A stretch of DNA of 64,000 nt from Megalobrama amblycephala (taxonomy: Eukaryota; Chordata; Actinopteri; Cypriniformes; Xenocyprididae), in assembly GCF_018812025.1 (NCBI RefSeq), contig NC_063058.1, positions 23,281,797 through 23,345,796 on the forward strand, in the 5' to 3' direction. Under the pieces are notes generated by a model that had not been told where the DNA came from, did no database searches, and saw only the letters and a program-made list of their open reading frames with translations. Made by a program: the position numbers and the translations under genes. This document shows, one piece after another, positions 14,001-26,000 of the stretch (position 1 is its first letter; every line of letters starts with the position of its first letter).

Positions 14001-17000
14001 ACCACTGAAACTGACGATGTCAGTATACGATGCCAGATCAGTATGTGGTGCTGTAATTCTGACTTGGAGCATGTGCATAAACCTTGCGCACTGCATACAA
14101 AGCTTTAGTAAAGCTTACAGTAGAAATAAAGCTTTAACTTTAGTAAAGCAAATAGGCTAAATAGCTTCTGCAGCACGAGCACAAGCATGTAGACTGCTAT
14201 CGTTGTTGCGGTTGCGTGACATAGCGTGAGTAGGGTCGAACCGTGGGGTGATGACATCATTGATTCACAAAATATACGGATTGGCTGCACACACGAAAAT
14301 GCAAGGGTGTCGTTTTCAGATTTATCCACTCTGGGACCCGGTTTAGTTTTTTCAAGCTCCCAAAACGCTGGATCCGTCTAGACGAAATGCTGATACAATA
14401 CAAAACTTCTTAATTTTTTTTCATTTGTATCATTAGATCAGTTAATTGCCACATGTAAAATTTGAATCACTTGACAGCTCTAAAGTTAAGCATTTAAAAA
14501 ATTCTATTTCATCACAAATTGTACATTGCTATATTAGGTAAACAAATATTAAAATAAATAAGCAGAAATACTCACGTCTGATAATGTAGACAAAACAGAA
14601 AAGAACTAGTATCCCAAAAAAGGCTGTTATGTTAGATTTGTCAAGTAAAATGCTTTCCCAGATGCGTCTAAGTAAAACTGGTTCACAAGAACATAAAAAA
14701 AATACCAATTACCACATGTGAATGAGGCAAAATTTGTAAAAGACAGAGGTTCAGTTTTGAATATGTAACCATGCAAATATAATTATAATGTAGCAATATA
14801 ATAGCCATGCTTATAAAATGTTATTCTTGATTTAAAAAAAAAAAAAAAAAATACAAAATCACTACAGTTCTGGTCCAAGAATTATTCTGCATTAATGACC
14901 CCATGATCAAATAAATATTCCCATAAACATAATCAAAGTGGTTGTTTCGATCAAAAAGACATGTGATACCAACCTGAATAATAAACAATTCCAAAAACAC
15001 TTAATTCTAATCGTAGAATTGAGGCTTTAATCCATTTTCTAATAATATCTGTAAACAGAATTATTTAAATATTTTAAAATGCCATTTTAGCACAGCAGCA
15101 CTGAAAAGCATTAAAATTTCACATTTATGTAAAGGAAATATACACAAATCTCAAAACATGTCATTGATGCAGAGATTATATAAAATCCAGAAATTGTGAA
15201 AATACCTGTTTAAACAAACAAAACAAACTCTACCTGGGAAGTCCTCTAAATATGGTGTAGTCCAAATCAACATCAGAGGCCTCAGAATCTGCAGAGTACA
15301 GCAAAGGATGGTCTCGTACAGAGATCCTAAAATTAAACCAGATTGTTTTTACGAATTAGCTGATACATTTTCAAACATCCAGAGAGAAGTAACAAAAATC
15401 TGAAATAAATCATTAGAAGATACACTGACTTACACTCAATAATTTGGTAACACTTCTACTACTAGTGTAGGCAACACAAACTATTAACTATAACTTTTCC
15501 CTCAATAATCTCCTAATGTAGTGTTTATTAATAGTTAGTAAGGTAGTTGTTAAGTTTAGGTATTGGGTAGGATTAAGAATGTAGAATAAGGTCATGCAGA
15601 ATAAGGCATTAAAGGATTAGTTCACTTTCAAATTAAAATTTCCTGGCTCTCTAAATTTCTAGCTCTCTTCTTCTTCTTCTCTATTAGAATTCCGGCAGTG
15701 TAGACACTGCTAAGTGTATTACTGCCCTCCTCAGGTCAAAGTTTGAACTAAATTGTCATATACAATATGCTAGAACAAGTATATAACAATTAGTTATATA
15801 CTAATTATATACAGAATTCAAATAGAGAAGAAGAAGAGAGCTAGTTCAAGATTAGCATTTATGGTTAAAACGTATATAATTTAAAAAAAAATAGAAAATG
15901 AGTGATGGTTTCTCTAGATAAGACCCTTATTTCTCATCTGGGATCGTGTAGAACGCTTTGAAGCTGCACTGAAACTATAATTTTGACCTTCAACCGTTTG
16001 GAGGCCATTGAAGTCCACTATAAGGAGAAAAATCCTGGAATGTTTTCATCAAAAACCTTTATTTCTTTTCGACTGAAGAGAGAAGGACATGAACATCTTG
16101 GATGACATGGAGGTGAGTAAATTATCAGGAAATTTTAATTTGAAAGTGAACTAAACCTTTTAATATTAGCTTAATAAGTACTAATAAATAGCAAATATTC
16201 TTGTATGATGCATGCTAATAAGCAACTAGTTAAAAGACCCTAAAATAAAGTGTTACCAATAATTTCACTGCTAAAATTCCTTACTGTTGAGAGCACAAAT
16301 AAGGTGTCAGAATGACAAAGCCTTTCTAATTTTTGTGTCAATAGTTTGGTAATAGTATATCTGGGACCACAGAAACACTCACCTTCAATAACACCCCAGA
16401 GGCCAAAAGCAAAGAATAAAATGATATTTGGAAGAATCACATGAAAACACCCAAGAGTCCCAACATGTTTTCTTGCAGTGGTGTCTGAAATGGAAATACA
16501 GAGTATCAGTGAGGTATTTACATTTATCCATTTGGCAGACACTTTTATCCAAAGTGACTTACAAGTGAGGTATACATCAAGCTGTAGCGAATTAGCTCAA
16601 AAGGGAAATATGAATAATTAATCATAACTCATTATAATTAATTATAATATTCTAATCAGTTAATCAAATTAACTTTATGTAGCTGAATTAATATTACAAT
16701 CAATTAATCTGTTCGAACACTCAGTATTGATCATCTATCAACTCTTCAGAAAGGATATTTTCCATGGCCACAGAAAAATAAATATAGGGGGGATTAAAGG
16801 AAGTGAAAACATGTTTTTTTTATGATGAGATTAAATGCTCAGGAAAGAGATGAGTTTTCAGTTGTCTTTTGAATATTGCCAGGGATTCTGCATTCCAGAC
16901 GACAGTGAGGAGATCATTCCACCAGGAACAGTGAACAAACATGTTCTGGAGAGTGATTTTGTGCCTCTCTGTGATAAATAAATGAGCCTTCGCTCATTTA

Positions 17001-20000
17001 GCGATCGCAGGCTTCTGGTAGGGGTGTAGACTCGTAAGAGTGAGTGGAAGTAGGGGGGTGCTAAACCTGTGGTAAATCTGTAAGCAAGCGTAAATTACTT
17101 GAACTGTTTTACCCTGGTCGTTCACACCTCAAAGCTCAAAAAACTTTGTAAAAATGGGCGCGTAAAGCTCTGGAAAAGTGGGAGTGTAGAGGGGGGAAGA
17201 GGGGAGAGAACAACCAATGAAGCACAGACATAGAACACACTCATTATACAGAATAATGAATATTAATATATGAGCACAGAGAAAATGACAACAAACTCCC
17301 AAGAACAAGGGAGAAATGCGAAAGAATATTTAATAGCACTAATAACAGGCTACTTTGATTACGTTTACGAGCACTGCAGTCTCAAAATCAGTCTTTTGTC
17401 TATTAGAATAATCGTGTCGTCGTGTTCAGATAGGCTACACCACTGTATCAGTGTCCAGTTTGCACATATAATTCATTTGAAGAAGACTTGATGAAATATG
17501 TGTGCATAACTACACCGTGCTGGTTAATGTTTGGTGCAGGAGAATGTGTGAAATAAAAACTTTAAACACGGATACTTTATTCTGTATGAACTATGAGCCA
17601 CGTGGCTAGTGTTGTTAAACTCATCGTGGAGCTCCGCGCTGAAACTGAATAGCACCTGTATAGCATAACAGTCGTATTTTTCATGTGTTCGTATTCAAAC
17701 TCCAGTTCTGACCGCATCGAGAGCAAAATACAAACAACACACGTGCTGTCCTGAGGGAAACAGCCTACGGCTTGCGTGTTTGAACACAGCTAGAGCAGGC
17801 AGAGGAGAATGAGCCGCACTTTTGTGACATTTGAATTCTCCGCTGTAATGCGATCTCACGCGAACATATTTTCCATTTGTGCTGGTAGATTACAGCAAAA
17901 CAATCCACATGCACACAAACCTCTGCTCTGGTCGCGTCACAGGAAAACACATTGTGTTGTAGCACTGAGGAAACGAACACCAACGATATGTCTCTGAATG
18001 ACAAGAGACCGAGGCGAGAGAAGTGATACTTCCTCATGCATAATACTGCAATTATAATCTTATGCATACTACAGCGAGGCGATTAGATTAAATGAGCTTT
18101 ATGTCATGAATATATGTCGAGAATCGCTCGAAACGGTCTACGTCAGCATGTTCGATCATGCTCATACTTGGGCCGAAAGTACACGATTACGTCAGATTTT
18201 GTGACGTTGCTCCGACTCAGCTTTTCAAACCGGAAGACAGAAATCGCTCTGAAAAATGCAAAAATAACTATTTTTCACTTATGAATAACATTAATGAGTA
18301 CCTTTAGTGTTTTCAATGATGTGCAGCCTATACATATCTGTTTACATCTCAAAAAAAGTGTTTTGGGGTTTCATGACCCTTTAATGTGAGCAGCAAGTGG
18401 TAGCCAGTGCAGAGAGATGAAGAGAGGCGTGATGTGGGCTCTTTTGGGCTCGTTGAAGACGAGACGTGATGCATCGTTCTGAATAATTTGTAGAGGTTTG
18501 ACAGCACATGGAAGTCTAGCCAGAAGAGCATTGCAGTAATCAAGCCTAGTGTCAAGAGAAATGGAGTGTTCTCTTCCAAACAATTTGATAAAGATTTTAA
18601 AAGATATAATAAAAAGCAGAAAATTGCTAAACTTGAAGAATCTCTGGGGTCTATGAAGTTTTCATAAATGAGACAAAAACACATGCTGTGAGCTTCAGTG
18701 AAATGTATACCACATCCTGTAAAAATGAGAAATGTTGCATTATGTGTGTAGGTGAGCATGGGTTCTGGGGAGAGAAATATTGTTGTGTGTAACTGATAAG
18801 AATGAAGACAGTTAGGAAATAAATGTCTAGCAAGTAGAAATCTGATAAAAATGTATAATAAGGAAATGTGTGTATTGCTTAAGCCATTGCTTCGAATACA
18901 AATGCATAGACGCAAGTAAAAAAAAAAGGTGATAGACAAGTAACCTAGCAATTGATGCAAGTGGAAACCACATGTGCATAAATGAAGAGATAAAGTGCGT
19001 CAAAAGAGAATACAAATATTGGGGCCTTTTTAGCTCTCTGAAGAGAATAGAAGTAGTAGTTGTAGTAGGAGTAATAGAATAGTTGTGTAGTTTTGCTGAA
19101 GAAAGAAAGAGCATACAAGCAAGCAGCAAGTGGAAGTCAACGCCAGACCACAACCCTCAGAAGATCAAAGAAGACACCTGATTTTCTTAGAGAAGAACAT
19201 ATACTGAATAGAGAAGAGAGTAAGCTTTAAAATGTAATTATTTATCTGGCCCATGGAACTTCCAGCTTAGCTGGCATAAAGTGGTGTATTTAGCTTTTGC
19301 CTTTGCAAGAAATAATAAAATGAGAATGGGGACTGCCCTCAAACTCTGATAGTATTGTCTCAGTCTGTTTATTGTTGTAGAGTGAGAATCCATTTGGGGT
19401 ATCAGAAGATGACTGTCTGAAAAAGATAGATTTTTATAAAGATATCCCGACGGACTTTACAAAGTCAGTCAAGGTTGCCAACCAGTCGCAACAGAGTGGG
19501 CCGTGGGAGTGCATTAGCAGGCATAGCTGTCCTCTGAGGGCGAAGAGCCAGCTGTGGTGCACTGAACGGAAGGCTAACCCACCCCACCCAGGTAGGTTTG
19601 GTTGATATCTGAACCGTAGGCCTAGGAGGTACGGTAGTGATCAGAAGTAGACCCTGAGATAATATAATCTAAGAAGAAAATATTATACGCCTACCTGACT
19701 CCTCCTTAATCTATAAAGGTAAACCTTTTACAGGAGTTGAGTAATATGAATAGAGGAAGTGGCTCGTGACCAAGAAAGTGTTACGTGGTTGCGGCAGAAA
19801 CCACCCAGGGGGTGACGCGGCACACTAGAAATGACCAGGGCCTGGACAAGAAGTTGTGTTGCATGTTCTGTTAGAAAAGGCTTGATTTTCCTGATGTTGT
19901 GTAGTGCAAATCTGCATGACTGAGCTTTCTTTGCAATGTGGTCTTTGAAGGTCAGTTGGTCATCAAAGATTACTCCAAGATTTCTGGCCAACCTTGATGG

Positions 20001-23000
20001 GGTAATTGAGGATGTACTAAATCATGATTTAGAGTTGGATTGGCAGGGAAGACGAGAAGCTCAGTCTTAGCCAGGTTGAGCTGTAGATGATGTTCTTTCA
20101 TCCATGCTGAGATGTCCGCCAGACAGCTTGAGATTCGTGCAGCTGATGAAAGGTAGAGCTGCATATCATCAGCATAGCAATGAAATGAGAAACCATGTGC
20201 CTGTATGATGGGACCCAGCGATGTAGTGTATATGGAGAAGAGGAGGGGTCCAAGAACTGAACCCTGAGGAACCCCTGTGATTAGTTGATGAGTTTTGGAT
20301 ACCTCCCCTCTCCAGGCAAGCCTGAAAGACCTTCCTGTGAGATAGGATTCAAACCACAGAAGTGGAGTATCTGTGATGCCCAGTGATGAAAGGGTGGACA
20401 GAAGGATCTGATGATTCACTGTCTCAAAGGCAGCAGATAGATCAAGCAGAATGAGAACTGATGATTTGGAATCAGCCTTCACAATCCACAGGGCTTTAGT
20501 CACTGACAGTAATTCAGTCTCAGTTGAATGACCGCACTTGGTTGATGTTGATGTCTGGCTGGTTATTCTATGAGTGGAAAGATGATACCTGGTTGAAAAC
20601 AAGCTGTTCAAGTGTTTTTGCTATGAACGGAAGAAGAGAGACAGGTCTGTAACTGTCTACAAGAGACGGGTTTAATGTGGGTTTTTAAAGCAGTGGGGTT
20701 ACCCAAGCCTCTTGAAAGTGAAAAATGCCAATGTGGAGAGATGTATTGATAATGTGTGAGTGCTGGTAAAAGTAGGAGAGAGATGGCCTATAGAAGGAGG
20801 GAGGAGATGGGCTCTAGGGGGCAGGTGGTAGGACAACTAGAGAGGAGAAGTTTAGATACTTCTGCCTCGACGAGGGCAGAGAAGGAAGAGAGAAGATTTG
20901 TGGATGTGGTTTTTCTGAGTTCCTGTGTATGTGGAGCTAAGAACTGATCACTGATGGTAGATGTTTTGTCAGTAAAGAAATTAACAAAATCATCAGCAGT
21001 TAAAGAGGTGGTGGTGGAGGGTGGTGGAGGGGGATAGAGGAGCGAGTTGAATGTTTTTAAAAGTGTACGTGTGTTTGAAGCGCTGCTGATCTTGTTGTGG
21101 AAATATGAAGATTTAGCAGCATGAACATCATCAGAAAATGATGAGAGCAGAGATTGATACCCACCTAGGTCAGATGGGTCTTTAGATTTGTGCCATTTTC
21201 TCTCTGCAGCCCTGAGTTTTCTCCGGTGTTCACAAAGAACATCAGATAACCAGGTATAATATGTTTCCCTTAACTACCCTTATGAAAAATAAGTTTATTC
21301 AAGTGTGCTATTAGTATACTTCTTTTAAACCGAAAATAAGAAAATTCACTTTCAGTATACTTTTTATGCACTTCTCAGAAATATACTTAAAATGACATTT
21401 AAGTACTGTAGACTTTTACTGACAGAAGAAGTCTACAGAAGAAGTACATTTGGCCTATACTTGTACTCTGTCAATCAATGTTTTCACTGTTATATGGTAT
21501 GGGGCACTATTACACATCTCTGAGAGAGTACAGAATCTCTGGATCAAAACACAGGTGAAGAAGCAGCAGTAACAAGACAGAAGCATTGCTTGCACACATA
21601 ATCTAACATAATCATCAAACATTAAACAGCATATAAGTCAAAAATGTGTAAAGTTATGGAATGAAATGTCCACCCATTAAGAGTTTACGACTGTGAAGCT
21701 TTGGGGGTGTTGATGGTGTTGATACAAAAGAATGCATAAAGCTAGAACAAAATGTTTTTGTTGTTTAAAAGCAGAGTCTCTGTTCGTTCTATTATTCTAT
21801 GTTCAGATATTCATTCAACAAAATATTTTGGGGGCCATGAATTTTATGTGAAAATTATAAAAATAACATTGCTGGTGCTGGTTGGCAATTTAAAAACAAA
21901 AACCCTGGCAGGGAAAGAGTTAAAGAACAGATAAAGGTGTACTAAATATGAATATAGTAGTATACTGACCCCCGGTTTCACAGACAAGGCTTAAGCTAGT
22001 CCTGGACTAAAATGCATGTTTGAGCTGTTTTAACTGAAAGAAACTTGACATATCTTAAAATATGTCAGTGCCATTGTTTTGTCTCAAGATGCACACTAGT
22101 AATGTTTTTTCCCCCTAGTGTACGTTTATAAAAGCTATTTAAGGCCCGGTTTCACAGACAGGACTTAGACTAAGCCAGGATTAGGCCTTAGTTCAATTAG
22201 GGTATTTAAGTAGCTTTTATAAATGTACCCTAGAAAAAAACATTACTGGTGTGCATCTTGAGACAAAACAATGGCTCTAACATATTTTAAGATATGTCAG
22301 TGCAAGTTCCTTTCGGTTAAAGCAGCTCAAACATGCATTTTAGTCTAGGACTAGCTTAAGCCTTGTCTGTGAAACCGGGGGTAAATGTTCTAATTGATCA
22401 AAGGCCTAATCCTGGCTTAGGCTAAACCCTGTCTGTGAAACTGGGTCTGAAAATATGATGTTAAATTCACTTAAAGTGCCCCTATTATGGCATTTGAAAG
22501 GTTCCTATTTTCGTTTTGGGAGTCCCCAACAACAGGTTTACAAGCATGCAAGGTCAAAAAACACTTTCAATGTCTTATAATATGCATTTATTTTTACCTT
22601 GTTTACTCTCAATGATTAATTTTTCCAAACCCCTCCTTTGCGTGACGCTAATCTGCTGTGATTGGTCAGATGACCCAGTCAGTTGTATACAGGAGTACAG
22701 TATACAGTGCTTGCATCACTTTCATTGTATTATAATAATGGTGCATCGCTCTGTTCTAAAAATAAAGACTCAGAGAGGAAATAAATTGTTTTGTTTTTAT
22801 GTTAGCAAACCTAGCCCACAGCTCGGTGGTAACACCCAAACAGTCATGGTATATGCATTAGCCCAACGCAGAAACATATTGATAAAGCACTGCAGTTGTA
22901 CAACGTATTGCTCTATTCTTTATCATAACTCCAAGTAATAACAATGACAATCATTTGACACATTTCTAGACAATTGTGAGCAAACACATATTGCTGTTAG

Positions 23001-26000
23001 CTGGTTAGCAAGAGACCTACAAAGCTGCGTGGATCGTATACAACACACACACCTAAATTAGTACTGTGCATGTTACAGAGAATGTGGTGACTCTGGCTCT
23101 GAGCGTGTATCAAACTGCCAAAGTCACGTGATTTCAGTAAACGAGGCTTCATTACGTCATCACTGTTTCGAAATGTTTCAAAACAGTTCGAAATTTCAAT
23201 GGTTCACCGGTAGAGGGCGATGATAAAGTGAACCCATGCATCATGCAGATTCACTGAGAACTATTGAACAAGTGTCTATGGGCTTTACCCTATGGTTTTA
23301 TAAATTTGTAGATGTTTTAATTAGATATTAGAATAATTAAAATGTATAATGGTAGTTATTAATCTCTTATTGGCCTGTTTAGCTTGAGCCATTGAACAGA
23401 GAAACAAGCCTTGAAAATTGATAAAAGAACACATATTATACAGACACTATATATTTAATCTTATTAGATGACCAGTTAATTGCATTTGATAGATTTTACT
23501 TTCAATATAACTTTTGCAATACATTTGTAAATGGTGTTTTTATGCATGTTTGGCCTGAGTTTTGTTGCATTTACACTGTTCTGAACACTAGGGGTCACCG
23601 TGGAGACAGGTGTCAGATTGTTTCGAAGCCTTGACACATTACGGCACATTTACTTCAACTGCTTCAGTGTTTCACGAAGCCTCGATCTGCCCATCACTAC
23701 CCAAGGGGCAGTACATTTCATTACAAATCATATATAAAACTCCAAAAATGAATGAATGAATGAGGCATTTATATAGCGCTTTCCTATGTACTACTGTACA
23801 CCCAAAGCGCTTTACAATCATATCAGGGGTCTCTCCTCATCCACCACCAGTGTGCAGCATCCACTTGGATGATGCGACGGCAGCCACAGTACAACGGCGC
23901 CAGTGCGCTCACCACACACCAGCTGAAGGTGGAGAGGAGAGGGAGTGAAAGAGCCAATTCAATGGATGGGGATTATTAGGAGGCCGTGATTGGTAAGGGC
24001 CTATGGAGGGAATTTGGCCAGGACACCGGGGTTACACCCCTACTCTTTACGAGAAGTACCATGGGATTTTTAATGACCACAGAGAGTCAGGACCTCGGTT
24101 TAACATCTCATCCGAAGGACGGTGCTTGTTACAGTACAGTGTCCCTGTCACTATACTGGGGCATTAGGACCCACACAGACCAAAGGGTGAGCACCCCCTG
24201 CTGGCCTCACTAACACCTCTTCCAGCAGCTACCTGGTTTTCCCAGGAGGTCTCCCATCCAGGTACTAATCAGGCTTAGCCCTACTTAGCTTCAGTGGGCA
24301 ACCAGTCTTGGGCTACAGGGTGATATGGCTGCTAAGGCAAAAAATATACATACTAGCATAATTAAATCAAAAGACAATACAATGAAATCAAATAATATTG
24401 TGACGAGCAGGGCGGACGAGAGCCGTGAGGGAACGGCGCGAGGCCGGTGACGCGAGTGATAATGAGCATCACCTGCGAGGCACGCCGGCCTCTAGTCTCT
24501 CACGGAGGAGCTCCGGAGGCATAAAAGGAGGAGCGACGTCAGTGAAGGACGAGAGAGGACCAGGCCTGGACTTTATGTTATGTTTTATTATGTTTGTTTG
24601 GCCGGCAGACGTCCGCGAGGGTCTGCCGGCATTACTTTCGTTTTGTTCTTTGTTTATTTTATTAAAGTTTTGTTGAATGTTCGCCGGTTCCCGCCTCCTT
24701 CTTCCCATATTTACGAACTGTGTTACAAATATATTCAAAATAAGAGAGTCAGAGTTTTTAATAAGAAAGAAAAGATTTTGAGTGATAATAATAATGTTGA
24801 TTTCACAATCGTTACACTGTCTTTAGTTCTATAATTGGGCGATGTACCTAAATTTGTTGGTTCTTGTTTTACAGATGATTTTTCGGCTTTATGTTTGGGT
24901 CCATGCATATTACATCCTTACAGGGAATGATTAAGACAAGTCTTGGAATAGTCTATGCTCATATTTCCTTGTATTTGGAGAGTGACTGCGGGTTTGGCCT
25001 AGTTTAAGTTGATTTCCCAGTTAAACATTTGATAGCAGAACATACTGTTGTGCGTTTAGATTTTAAGATGTCAACCTCTTCTAACATTGTCAAGAATGCA
25101 GTGTTTGCTCATTTACCCTGGCTTCCAGATAACAAATCTGTACTTATATGCTCATACTCAAGGGACTATCCCTACATAAAAAGCCTAAGCGTTTTCTTAC
25201 TTATTTCACAAATTTAAGCAGAGTGATCGTTCATATGAAAATCAGAAATGAAGTGTCACAGATCCCTTGTTCTCCGGACTCCATTTCCCATGATCCTCTT
25301 GTCTCCTCACCTGCACTCACTTCCCTTGTCAGCTCCTCATCATCACTCATCATCTACACCTGGACTTAATCATCAGCACTCCCTATATATATGGACTCAC
25401 TCCCTTCACTCCTTGTCTGTTCTTAAATGTTATTTGATGTGTTTTGGATGTTGTCTCTCTTCATTGTACTAATAAAACCCATGTCATTGTGGAAGTCCGT
25501 GAACGCCTCTTATCTACAACACCAGAACGTAACAGAAGAACAGACCAAAACCGACTGGACATCCACTAAGGAAATGGCAAACACCTCTCGCCAGGCAGAG
25601 AACCAGCTCTGCAGTCTGCGGCAGAACGGCAGGCTGTTGGAGAGGTATGTGGAGGAGTTTCTGGAGGTTTCTTATCTAGTGGGCTGACCTGATGCCTGCA
25701 TCAATGCTGTTTTTCTGATGGGACTGGACAAGGACATTATTCGCTATAGCGAACCTGCCTGTAATTTCTCCCTAGTCAACTCTGTAAATCTAATTCTCCT
25801 TTTAAATGGTTCTAATTTTGAAGTTGATAAGTTGATAAGTTGATCTGCGCATTTCACCTCTTTAAGAGAGCGAATTTCTATTGAGAGCAAAACAGCAATT
25901 ATAATTGCTATAGGACAGGATCCTAAAAACAGCAATTTTAATTGCTACTTCACTGTTTTGTTCTGGTGGCTGCTCGAGTCTCTCCAGCTGGTGGGAAAGG

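Larger units (their letters stand above)
16515..21265 (-). mobile_element. L2-type LINE in three pieces (16515-17111, 18381-18549, 19825-21265)
   Basis: Read on the minus strand, 21265-19825 gives the linker and reverse transcriptase: [37 protein letters not shown] and the catalytic YADD in [12 protein letters not shown]. The C-terminal part continues as [19 protein letters not shown] at 18549-18381. It ends as [11 protein letters not shown] and [17 protein letters not shown] at 17111-16840. The 3' tail at 16515-16565 reads TAAGTCACTTTGGATAAAAG followed by TGTCTGCCAAATG on the minus strand, typical of L2-clade tails in fish. Stops and frameshifts make it inactive. The 5' endonuclease is missing. 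Confidence 0.8.

Noticed and set aside
15234..15326. A tyrosine signalling motif (LDYTIF) in exon 6, suggesting an ITIM-like tail
   Set aside because: It appears only in a frame that does not fit the phase 1 splice junctions. The correct frame is hydrophobic and free of stops.
18349..18960. A 203-codon open stretch on the minus strand
   Set aside because: It spans the LINE/solo-LTR junction, has low-complexity Leu/Ser content and no domain.
21969..22446. A pseudoknot-like regulatory RNA from interleaved palindromes
   Set aside because: The pattern is fully explained by one MITE inserted into an inverted copy, with a TAA duplication.
22516..22938. A 140-codon plus-strand frame
   Set aside because: It falls in non-autonomous element sequence and shows no recognisable motif or splice context.
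24240..24338. A functional 5S rRNA gene
   Set aside because: The 5S-like head is diverged and continues into a SINE body with a LINE-type tail and CATT repeats.
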